From Dactylellina haptotyla (taxonomy: Eukaryota > Ascomycota > Orbiliomycetes > Orbiliales > Orbiliaceae): 64,000 bases of DNA. The DNA is taken from NCBI GenBank assembly GCA_031310005.1, contig CM062383.1, forward strand, positions 3,410,001-3,474,000, given 5' to 3'. Below are positions 46,190 through 55,850 of this stretch, one piece after another. Position 1 is the first letter of the stretch. Each line of letters starts with the position of its first letter. A program made the translations under genes and the position numbers. The notes under the pieces are model-generated. The model was not told where the DNA came from and did no database searches. It worked only from the letters and a program-made list of their open reading frames with translations.

Positions 46190-46381
46190 TGCAAAAAGTC
46201 TTGCAATTCACAGATACACGGAATGAACTAGGTTAGTCTTGAATAGTGATCTAGGGTCAAATTCCTAAAATAGTTGAGAGTTCATTCTCGGAGCGGGGTT
46301 TAGGTTGTGTTCAGAAACGCGTTTGACAGTTTGTATATGCCAATCGGATTTTGAACTTGTACCCAGAGTGCTCTGATTCAT
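46190..46381. promoter_or_regulatory. short shared promoter of membrane protein and HET gene
   Basis: 192 bp lie between the two divergent start codons as called, or about 310 bp if the HET protein starts at the later Met at 46500. Both genes must draw on this interval, so joint regulation is possible. No known site is recognised. Confidence 0.4.
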
Positions 46382-48157
46382 ATGAATGGCCGACCAATAA
46401 ACTTGCTTATAGCCTGGAAGATTCTATCGGCCACAGTTCAAGTCTATGCTTTGAAGTATATTATACAATTCAGTGGCACTCTCTACCACTCGCTCGTAAT
46501 GATAGAGCCTGTATCGTTCGAGCTCGTATCGTCAGAGCTGTTATCGACATGGTTGAAAGCTTGTACTAAAAACCACGGACTCTGCGGACCCGAACTTCCA
46601 CCCAAGCTTCCCACGCGAGTCATCGACGTCCTTAGCCGCAATGATCCAGTCCTCTTGGAGACAGAGGGGGGGCGTGGAGATTATTTCGCCTTGAGTTACT
46701 GCTGGGGGAAACAGAGGAACACCGACATGATGACATTCGGACCCAAGAGTAAAGGGAAAAGAGGTCAGCCAGACCCAAAGCCGAACCTTGAAGCCCACAA
46801 AACGCGGATCCCGTTTTCATCTATGCCAAAAACACTTCAAGATGCCGTCATTATCAGTCGCCAACAGGGTGTCAAGTACTTATGGATAGATGCGCTGTGT
46901 ATTATTCAAGGAGACGACGTGGAGTGGGAAACAGAACATCCCAAAATGGCCGACATATATGCCAATGCTAAGCTTGTTATCGCGGCCGACAACGCGGACG
47001 GCCTCGAGAAAGGATTCTTAAATAGAAATATCACTACAGCAGGCTCCGAAGAAGTGGTTTTCCAAAGAAACATACCACAAATTCAGGAAAAGCAAAACCA
47101 GGAACGCTCTGAAACCCTGACGATCAGCTCAACTTGTCCGTCGCCATTATCTTGGAATGAGCCATTAAACAAGCGGGCGTGGTCACTTTCGGAAGTCATA
47201 TTTGCGAACCGAATTGTTCACTTTACCTCTATGGCGATGGTGTGGGAATGTAACGAGGTTCGACATTGCGAGCGTGGCTGCTCTCAAAATTTCCAAGAAA
47301 ACGACGACGATTCGTTTCGGCTTTTTAGAAATCCAACAATAGCCAAGCGATATACCAGAGCCGAGCTATATCACAAGTGGGATACAGTCATCGAGCACTT
47401 CACCAGGCGGCAGATCAACAGTCACTCGGATGAAAAGTATAAAGATTCCCAGAAGCTGGTGGCAATCTCCAGAGCGGCGAGAAGATTTTCACAAATAATA
47501 GAGGAGGTAGTCCAGTGCGAAGATGACTACCTCGCAGGCATTTGGAAAGGCAATCTCCTAAGATCCCTGCTATGGAGCGTAGAGAGAGGCTTCCAGCAGA
47601 GCCTTGCCGTCCGGTGGAGAAGACCGGAGACGCCGCGAGCTCCAACGTGGAGCTGGGCAGCTGTCGAAGGGCCTGTTTTCTTTGAAGCTCTAGTCAACTT
47701 TCAGCCTGCAATCCATGTAATGGAAGCCACTGTCGAGCAATGTGATAGCAATGATCGATTTGGCCAGGTTCTCTCGGGAAAGCTCGTGGTTCAGGGCAAG
47801 GTTGTAAATAAATTAAAGATCCAACTCGAGGACCAAGCAGATTTAGATCACACCACAGGACACCGCTGCAGGATATGTAGTCCTAAGTTTGACGAAGGTT
47901 GTCCGTTCATCTGTGATGCACCCCTATCTGAAGCAAATACGGACCAAAAATTTTCCTGCTTATACCTGGGCAATGGGGAATCAACGGAGGCCATCAATGG
48001 AGAAATACGCTCGTACTATGCTATTTTGCTCTTGCGTCCTGTGGCTGGTGCTACTCGGATTTTCGAGCGGGTTGGGATATCTTCACAATGTATACGCAAC
48101 AATGGTGTTTCCGCACTCCTAGACGCAACAACGGAAGATTTAATAACAATTATTTGA
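46382..48157 (+). CDS. HET-domain (heterokaryon incompatibility) protein
   Basis: A single-exon protein of 591 residues if started at MNGRPINLLIAWKILSATVQ; a start at MIEPVSFELVSSELLSTWLK (46500) gives 552 and may be better. The HET domain follows: YFALSYCWGKQRNTDM, IPFSSMPKTLQDAVIISRQQ, VKYLWIDALCIIQGDDVEWE, then KMADIYANAKLVIAADNADG. LNKRAWSLSEVIFANRIVHF and MVWECNEVRHCERGC complete the core. Fungal HET proteins trigger cell death on recognition of unlike partners. The C-terminal part ends with a W-rich block (RAPTWSWAAVEGPVFFEALV) and a Cys cluster (HRCRICSPKFDEGCPFICD). No NACHT or repeat domain is attached, so any sensor would be separate. Confidence 0.9.
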   Translation: MNGRPINLLIAWKILSATVQVYALKYIIQFSGTLYHSLVMIEPVSFELVSSELLSTWLKACTKNHGLCGPELPPKLPTRVIDVLSRNDPVLLETEGGRGDYFALSYCWGKQRNTDMMTFGPKSKGKRGQPDPKPNLEAHKTRIPFSSMPKTLQDAVIISRQQGVKYLWIDALCIIQGDDVEWETEHPKMADIYANAKLVIAADNADGLEKGFLNRNITTAGSEEVVFQRNIPQIQEKQNQERSETLTISSTCPSPLSWNEPLNKRAWSLSEVIFANRIVHFTSMAMVWECNEVRHCERGCSQNFQENDDDSFRLFRNPTIAKRYTRAELYHKWDTVIEHFTRRQINSHSDEKYKDSQKLVAISRAARRFSQIIEEVVQCEDDYLAGIWKGNLLRSLLWSVERGFQQSLAVRWRRPETPRAPTWSWAAVEGPVFFEALVNFQPAIHVMEATVEQCDSNDRFGQVLSGKLVVQGKVVNKLKIQLEDQADLDHTTGHRCRICSPKFDEGCPFICDAPLSEANTDQKFSCLYLGNGESTEAINGEIRSYYAILLLRPVAGATRIFERVGISSQCIRNNGVSALLDATTEDLITII

Positions 48158-48422
48158 CACTCTAGTGGGTTCCATTAGGGTTCAATATCAATCATTCAGC
48201 GTGAAGAGCGGTATAATACCAAAGAAATTAGTTCCAGAAAAATAAGGCTATTCCTTATATTTGGATATATGTACGTAAGAAGAATGAATATGTACCGCTG
48301 GTCCCTAATAACTGATTGGACAAAAATATATGCTGACCCCCAAACTCCCAATCCTAGACCAAAAATAAATAAATATGAAAACGATATATCGGTGAAATAG
48401 ACAAAAATTAAAATGATGTAGA

Positions 48423-50486
48423 TCACATATTCCCAGGCGATTTTGTAACTTCCCTCTCCTCCATTATAACTTGAGGCCCAAGCTCACCACCCGACGCATG
48501 ACTCGTTGCCGCATGTTGCCAGGTCGGAGTTATCGGGCTAACCATATATGACCCGCTTTCTGATGCCGGGTATTGTTTCTCTGATATTTCACTTTCATAG
48601 CTCGTCCTACTTTCAACTTCGTCGGTTTGGGGGTGGAGACCTTGATTTTGAGGAGTCCCTACCACGGTCTCCTTTGGTAAGACGAGGGTATCACCACTGC
48701 TGTCCAGCCCTCTGCTCCGATTTATAGCAGTGCCATCAAGCTCTGGAAGTGGTTTAGCTGCAATAAGAGAACCCGGCACTTCAGCTTCTAACTCCTGTGG
48801 AGACACTGCTTCCTTGCCTGGCAGTTCCTGTCTTGGGCTAGTTTGTCCCATTTCAACAGGTTTTTGTTCAACCGGTGATGTAACAATATCATTGATATCG
48901 GCGCCCGATGGGAAATGGTGCGGTTCCATTGCGATTTGCTGGGCTTTGTGCCGTTTCTGTCTGCGCAACAATAGGAATATCAATCCTCCAATAAGTGCAA
49001 TAGCCACAATTCCACCAGCAACTGCTCCTCCAATTATTGCACCATTTTTTGATCCACCTCCTCCTTGGTTTTGAGGGGTGCCGCTCTCCATCCCAATGGG
49101 AGGGGGTGGGCTACCGGATTCATTGGGGCCTAAAGATGTAGCAGCAGGCGCTCCACCAGTAGTGATTGCACTCGTATTATCCGTGTCAGGATCTGTAATC
49201 GTAACCACATTCTGATACGCCCCCGTGTTCCCATTGAACCAAGCCTGGTGAACACTAAAAGTGACGCGGTAGTAATCGACAATTAAATATGTTTCTTGAA
49301 GGAATGCGCGACCGAGTGTGTAGGTATCTTCTCGAGATCCACGTTTTATCGGAAAGTATGGGCGCGAACTGTCGCTTCCAGAGGCTGAAGACCCATTATA
49401 GAATTGGTGAGATAGGTCAAAAGCCGCAAAGGGTATGTAGAGGACAATAGCTTTCCCGGATGCATCGGTGTTGTTTGTAAGTGTGAAAGAGAGCGTGTAG
49501 TCTGATTTCTTAGCTGTTTCGTATGCTTGATCAGATGTGTAAAGATATAATTCGGACTCGGAATCATAAAAGAGACCAAAGAGTTCCGCGAAGGAGTTAC
49601 AAACGGACTCGGGGAAGTAGTAGTAAGGTGTTGTGCTATCGATATAAACTTGAATGGGGTCTGAAAGCAATGTACGGTTCGCAGAAGTTGACGAAGTGGC
49701 ATTGATATTCTGTAAACCAGCAATTGCGTACAGATCTGGAGATAGAGTAAATTCCCGATCGTGTAGAACAAAGCGATCAAGATCATAACCTCCAAGAACT
49801 ACACTGCAGGGAACACGCTTTTCTCTATAATACGCTCCAGCAGTATATCCCCAACTTTGACTAGGTATCTTTTTCTGATCGTATAAGGTAGTCAAAAGAG
49901 CTTTGTAAGTCGTCTGCTGATCGAAGGTTACATTCGCCACAGAAAGTCCAATAATTCCAGTGAGGAATTGCTCTGGGTCCGCATAATTCGCAATCAAATG
50001 GTCCTCAAGAACTAGCGCATCCCCATTCCCGATTCTCAATGTATCAGTGCCGTAATTCACCGTCACATTGAGTCCCATATCGAAGAATCTTTGTTCGCTG
50101 AAGCCTAACGCGGAAGTAACGTTCGACCAAGTCGAAGATTTTGAAGTGTCGAACACGCCGCCGCGAACCGCTGTGCACGAAGACGGCACGCTTTGGTTGT
50201 TCGACTTGCCCCAGGTTGCCGAATCGCAGCCAATGGGACTCACTGTCCAAAGATCGTTGGTGTTGGTAGTCGGTATCAAGTTTACCTGTTGAGGAGAGTT
50301 TCCGACCCGAAAGGTCAGCGCCGACCACATTCCGTCCGGACCATACCATGCTTGCGATCCAATTGCTGGAGGTAGATATAACGGTGGGATATTGTAGGCG
50401 GCTACAAGACATGCCAAATCCGCCAAAGCAGTAAGGGTCGCGAAAGTAGAATAAGACGCTTTTCTGAAAATTAGAAAGGGCTCCAT
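48423..50486 (-). CDS. membrane-anchored aspartic protease-like protein, first catalytic Asp lost
   Basis: A single-exon protein of 687 residues. A signal-anchor-like N-terminus (FATLTALADLACLVAAYNIP) is followed by a pepsin-fold domain. The first active-site loop reads TTNTNDLW at residues 73-80, so Thr73 stands where the catalytic Asp of DTGSSDLW should be. The second loop is YIDSTTPYYYFPESVC, keeping Asp283 but changing the Gly. The domain ends with YTLGRAFLQETYLIVDYYRV. A Gly/Pro-rich stretch then leads to one TM helix (near residues 470-495, VAGGIVAIALIGGLIFLLLR) and a cytosolic tail of about 190 residues rich in Ser, Pro, Glu. This layout fits a surface receptor or sensor rather than an active protease. 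Confidence 0.88.
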   Translation of the reverse strand: MEPFLIFRKASYSTFATLTALADLACLVAAYNIPPLYLPPAIGSQAWYGPDGMWSALTFRVGNSPQQVNLIPTTNTNDLWTVSPIGCDSATWGKSNNQSVPSSCTAVRGGVFDTSKSSTWSNVTSALGFSEQRFFDMGLNVTVNYGTDTLRIGNGDALVLEDHLIANYADPEQFLTGIIGLSVANVTFDQQTTYKALLTTLYDQKKIPSQSWGYTAGAYYREKRVPCSVVLGGYDLDRFVLHDREFTLSPDLYAIAGLQNINATSSTSANRTLLSDPIQVYIDSTTPYYYFPESVCNSFAELFGLFYDSESELYLYTSDQAYETAKKSDYTLSFTLTNNTDASGKAIVLYIPFAAFDLSHQFYNGSSASGSDSSRPYFPIKRGSREDTYTLGRAFLQETYLIVDYYRVTFSVHQAWFNGNTGAYQNVVTITDPDTDNTSAITTGGAPAATSLGPNESGSPPPPIGMESGTPQNQGGGGSKNGAIIGGAVAGGIVAIALIGGLIFLLLRRQKRHKAQQIAMEPHHFPSGADINDIVTSPVEQKPVEMGQTSPRQELPGKEAVSPQELEAEVPGSLIAAKPLPELDGTAINRSRGLDSSGDTLVLPKETVVGTPQNQGLHPQTDEVESRTSYESEISEKQYPASESGSYMVSPITPTWQHAATSHASGGELGPQVIMEEREVTKSPGNM

Positions 50487-51736
50487 GGATTTATCTGTAA
50501 TATTTAGACACTACCCGGGACACTTGGACCTGTCTCCGGTGTATCTTCTCTTTAAGAGCGACCCCTCCCGGCTATTTAACGAAGTGACGAAATGTTAATT
50601 TATCTCGAAATTCGTCTGATATCGCTCCGTTCGAACGAACAAAAGTCGCACTACTGTGCGCAAAAGATAAAAGAGAGGACACTAGGATTACTTCCGATTT
50701 GGAGCTCGAGACGCTTTTATTCAAATTGAACGAATGTTTGTAAATATTCTAGTTAAAAGGAAAATCCGGATTCCATAAATCCGTAAAATATTCTAGCATC
50801 AAGTTCGTGAATCCATGTGTTGTGGTTGTGTCTAGCAAAAACATGGCCATGGGGGATAGATGATATCACCGCCACTCGAAATCTGGGGCAGGACGCCAGA
50901 CCCAACTTCCAAGGTCTCTTTCACGTAAAATTCCCCGCAATAGTTCAGAGATGTTTCCAAAAATAATTACCGTGCCTTCATAGTCTGTGCGGAAAACCAT
51001 TCCGTTTCACAAAAAACTCAGGTGCAGTGGGAGCGCGTGAAATGGGTGGAAACAAGAAAACTGGCAAACGGTCGCGTCATCATGCCGTTTAACGAGAACA
51101 TAAGGGGTGCCTAATATACAACTGAGTGTTAAAATTACCCCTGCGAAATTCCGCTCCACAAGCTATCAGCAGCGGAAGAGAAACGATATGTAACCCATTC
51201 CTTGATCTTCGGTACGGCAGTCGTTGGTGCCAACCATTGGTTCCTGGACTGCGGAATCACCCGAATGCTTGCTGGGGCAAACCTATCAATCTAGTACTGT
51301 GGGTAGGCCTCTCAGCTTCTCACCACGATCTACCACAATGAATGATAAAATAAACGCGATGGCGAGATCAATGGGATAATAGTATATATTTGGATCTAAA
51401 TCTGATCTGGTCTCGCGGAGATCTGATCTACTTCCCAGCCTCTTCAATTGCCCAAGCACGGTATCATGCGCGTGTAATGCGAAAAAAATTATGCGTTCCA
51501 ATTTTTTATTTCCGTAATTATATGTATATGTTCTTCGTAGTATAGAAACAAAAACAAAAAAACAATTTTTCATAAGGAGTGTAAATATCGCTCTCGTAGA
51601 ATCATTAAATGCGTACATGTATGTACTAGCTTCATAGTGATGCAAATTTCGGCTATGCAATCTCTGTATGTATACGTAGGTGAATTATGATGGTAGGTCA
51701 GAAATAAATGAAAGAGGCATTAATATATTTGGTTGA
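50487..51736. other. intergenic region
   Basis: 1.25 kb. It contains the promoter of the protease-like gene and the 3' flank of the wall-protein gene. Nothing else is convincing. Confidence 0.45.
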
Positions 51737-53563
51737 TTAAACCGCAACAAAGAAAACAGCCACCAAGCCCGCAATAACCCCATATTTATCGGAAAGCTTG
51801 TTTGCTGCGCCCGTCGCGATAGGCGGTGGCGCAGTCAGAGATGGTGGTGGCAAAGTGGAAGTCGTGCTGAGTGGCAAGGTGGAAGTCGTGCTAGGTGGTG
51901 GCGTATAAGTTACAGGCGGTGGAATTATAGTAGTTGCTGGAGGGAGGATCGTAGTCGGCACTGGTAGAACAGTCGTTGGTCTTGGTAGAGTGACCGTAGT
52001 GGGCGTGTATTGAGTCTGAGGCAGTGGCTTGTCGTAGACAAGGGTGCTGATAACGCTACGGATCTGGACCTGAGTCGCAATTTCAGGCTCATATACGAGT
52101 GTTTTGGTTATGGTCACAGTGTCGCATGGATTTGGAGGAACTGGTTGTTTGGTTTTGAAACCCGGTTCGTATGTGGTAGTTTGGGGTGGTCGGGTTGTTC
52201 TGCTCACAGAGATAGAATTCGCCGTGACAGTGTAGCTTGCAGTACTGCCTGCTGTATCGACATGATAACTTTCGTAAACGATGTCGTAGAGGTATGAAGT
52301 GGCCGTGGGAACAAATATTGGCAAAGTCGATAGAGTAGTTGTGTAAAGAGTAACGACACCTATAAGAGTAGAAAGTTTCAACTTCAAGACTTCCAGTAAT
52401 ATCCAGAGGGAGAAATTTAACATACCTGTACAACCTGGTAGAGTCGTTTCGAAGGTGACGGTATCGATGTCGGTAACTGTGTTGGTGTAAGAGTACTTTT
52501 CAACGTCTGTCACGGTGGCAGTGTATTTCTTGACGTCTGTCACAGTAGCGGTGTATTTCTCGACGTCTGTCACAGTAGCGGTGTACTTCTCGACGTCCGT
52601 CACAGTAGCGGTGTATTTCTCAACGTCCGTCACAGTGGCGGTGTATTTCTCTATCTCTTTCAAGGTGATATATTCTATTCCCTTGTCAACATTTCGACTC
52701 CGATGAAAATTCTAGGATCTAAACTTACCAGTTTTGTGAATATATTTTGTCTCTCCTTTGACACTTGTTATGTAATACGTGCTCCCGGGAAGCGTATAAC
52801 TACATAAATAGAATCAAATTGTTAGTATCACGCTTCCCGAATTAAGGTAAAAACGCGAAAAGAGAGGGGAAAGGATAAAGAGCGTACGTGATAGTCTCAT
52901 AGCAGGTTGTCGGAGAGGGAGAAATAGCGGTGACAGTCGCAGTCTTATACTTTTTGACATAAACAGTTGTTCTAAATAGATCAGTAATTTCTCTTGGATA
53001 AATTTGATGAAAAGGTAATTTATACGATCACTTACGGGACTAAAACCGTTTCTGTGCAGGTGTCAGTCTCTCTGGGAAGAGTCTCCGTCCATGTTTTCGT
53101 GGGGCCTTGGATTGTGATAGTATCCGTGTATTTATCAACCTCTGTCTTCGTCGCTGTAGCTGTTTCGGTCGCCGTGATGGTCTTAGTACAGTAGGATACC
53201 TCGACCTTCGTCGTTGTATAGGTCTGTGTCGTTGTTACCGGTTCTATAGGCACTCAATTAGTCTATTTCTTAATATTTCAGCGCACTTTTACCAATCGAA
53301 TTCTAACATACTCCCAGATACCGTGATTGTATAGCACTTGGTAGTCGTAACGGTACACGTTTCATAGTACTATAGAATAATTGTTAGTTTTTAAGCTCTA
53401 TCTAGTTGTATTCACGGATCAATTGACGAAGATTTAGTTTTGCGCGTACCTTGGAGACCACTGTGATAGTTTTGTAGTATGGAGCAGGTGCATAATCAGC
53501 AAGGACAAGTCCCATCAAAGATGATGCCGCCACTAGTACTCCTGCAATATTAAATGCGACCAT
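51737..53563 (-). CDS. Thr/Pro-rich GPI-type cell-wall protein with internal repeats
   Basis: About seven exons join to roughly 460 residues, started at MVAFNIAGVLVAASSLMGLV, a signal peptide ending LADYAPAP. The mature protein is dominated by Thr, Val, Tyr and Pro, with motifs such as TVTTTKCYTITVSG, TTTQTYTTTKVEVSYCTKTI and EKYTATVTDV. The last is repeated about five times in a row from 52641 down to 52521. The C-terminal part is Pro/Thr-rich (TILPPATTIIPPPVTYTPPP) and ends with a hydrophobic GVIAGLVAVFFVAV after a GAAN site, as expected for GPI addition. A 63-nt intron before GVVTLYTTTLSTL is a multiple of three and has no in-frame stop. Confidence 0.78.
52493..52660 (-). repeat. in-frame 30-bp tandem repeat encoding EKYTATVTDV
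   Basis: Units start at 52521, 52551, 52581 and 52611, with degenerate copies on each side. Each is 30 bp, differs at only a few bases and codes for a ten-residue unit. It lies in the exon of the wall-protein gene, where copy number can change without breaking frame. Confidence 0.9.
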
Positions 53564-55850
53564 AGTGACAAAACTGATTCTGGCCCGTTCAAATTTCCTG
53601 TGTATAGCTCTATAACGAGGCTAGAGCTTCGAAAGGACAAAATAAAATTGATAGCGAATGGCGTTTCTGAGCGAGTCGAAACGATCTTCTTAGAAGGTGG
53701 CTCTAGAAGCGAATGTCGAGACCTTTCTCTTTGCTAACGAATTTCCAAAGCGAACGCGAAATCCTACAGGCAGAGAAGAGAGATCTCACAATGCGGAAAT
53801 GCAGGACCATATTACAAGTTATATATTTGCACGAGGATGGGCTACTCAAAATAAGGTACGTGCGCTATAGTACTACCCCAGCTTTGCTGAGTGCCCAAAG
53901 GTCAATCATCAATCGAGCTATCGCATCTTCCTTGAACTCAAGTGCCTGCAAGGATGGTAGCACCGGGTGGAGTGTTGGAGGCATGAATTTCTTTATCACA
54001 GAGTAATAATTGCCTCCAATAATCCAATTCATATTATGTAAAATTCAGTTAGACTTCTTGAAAAACTGTGAACCGAGGGACTTGATGAATGCTAGCAAAA
54101 CGCACGAATCCATTGTCGCCCCTTGTCTTGCCAGCTCGTTGACGTGTGTCTTCGCGATGCCGTTTCTTGTTTACTATTGTGCAAGGATTATCAAAACATG
54201 TTGGACTTGGACATGGGATATGTGTGTGCTTCCATGTGGAGGTGTTGACGTCCGACCAGTGAGAAGCGGGAAAACCGTTTTCCGAAGCCTTATGATGTAG
54301 TCTGCATGAGTTCGCTACCCAATAACAAGTGCCTCAACACGCTGCATGAATCCCACACCCACTGTGACTGGTGTTTTCTGTCGCACTGCTCTTGCATGGT
54401 GGTAACCACAGTTAATATATTTAGAACATGGATTCCCTTGTACCTTGGTCCACATCTTGAGATATTTGTTGATCTCCGCATTTAAAAATACTTTTGCCTC
54501 CATCGGATCGTTACTTACATTCGTGTTGGTTATCGAGCAACACGGGAAGAGCAGGCAACGGCCGGTTAACGGTTCACGAAGCAGGGATGCTCGTGCTTTC
54601 CCCTGCCCTAAATGGGGAATTCCGCTTTCTGTACTCCAATGCCAGCAAAGAGAAGCAAGAAAAACATACACAATATTAAAGTTCGTGGTTTTTAATGATG
54701 CAATGATTCTGAAGGTTACTTTTAATCGGAATCAACGCAAATTAGAATCTGAGGTATTCCAGCTGTGGAGACTTTAAAGCAAAATAATTGAAGAGCATCG
54801 TACAAAGAATACCTTTTAGATCTAAATCCATCGTAAACCAAGAATAAGGCCTACATAAGCATTTTTGAGACTAGCTCCAATTTTTATGGTTTAGAAAGTT
54901 CCCTTGGAGAGATGGTCAATTGAATATATAGTACCCAGTATGGACTAGCTCAACTCCTGCAGCAGCGTGAGGGGTTACGACCTCTTGCCGCGTCGGGATT
55001 CCTGCCACGATCGACTGTATTTCTTGGCGCCCCGGTCTATAGATCTAGCAGTCAACTTGGAAACCCGGCTCTCAGAGACTTATCTGGTGAGGGTTTTCGA
55101 GAACGCATCGACACATCTACGCAGGGATTAAGGGGCCAGGTTTACTCTTCAACGAGAGATCTACCCCGGGAGGCCAGGTTTCTCCATTCTCCTGACTGAC
55201 TGCCGCCGATGGAATTATCATGGCTATTGGTCAGGTAACATTCGACTAGATCTAGAAATCTCTTCCAAAGTCTCATCGATAGAATGCCTGTTAATAGTGA
55301 GAGACCCAGGAGCAGGGGCAAACCTTTTGGAGAAAGGGTGCGCGATTCGCAGGAATTGCCTTTTAGCCAGTGCTTTTATTTTTTTAGTGACGAGGCAACT
55401 TAACTACTTTTGAAGCATTTCGACCGATCGCGAGATGTCGGGCAAAATGAATTCGTGGACTACAAATTCATAAGCAATTCAGACAATTTACAGAACCATT
55501 ACTACAAGTCTAAGCCGATTGATCTAAATTCATTGTCCTTCGGGTAGAGATTCCAGTAAGAATTCGGAGTAGTACGTCCATCCAACTCTCGAAAACCGTG
55601 GGCCAAAATCCAACGGCGTTGTGTGGTTGGCGGGGCGGGTGTCACACAGGCACACAAAGTCGCACGCGAACCTCCCCCATGATGTCAGAACCCGCACCGT
55701 CCCCGAAGAAGGAAAGGTCCCAGTCCCCAGTCTGCAAGGCAATCCGTTTAGCATATCCAACATTTCCATCACATAAGTTGCATTTCGCATTTTTTAATTC
55801 ATATCATCTTTCTAGCTGCCCCACCTTGCGGTTTTAATACAGCAACAAAT
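53564..55850. other. long intergenic region
   Basis: 2.3 kb between divergent genes. Short frames at 53713-54006 and 54010-54300 overlap no conserved features. A GC-richer block at about 54930-55200 is described separately. The rest is AT-rich. Confidence 0.5.
54924..55200 (+). pseudogene. possible gene relic, open frame without ATG
   Basis: A GC-richer block in AT-rich surroundings is open for about 92 codons (for example GLAQLLQQREGLRPLAASGF) to a TGA at about 55198. It has no start codon, no recognised domain and no neighbouring exon. It may be a decayed gene or chance. Confidence 0.2.
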
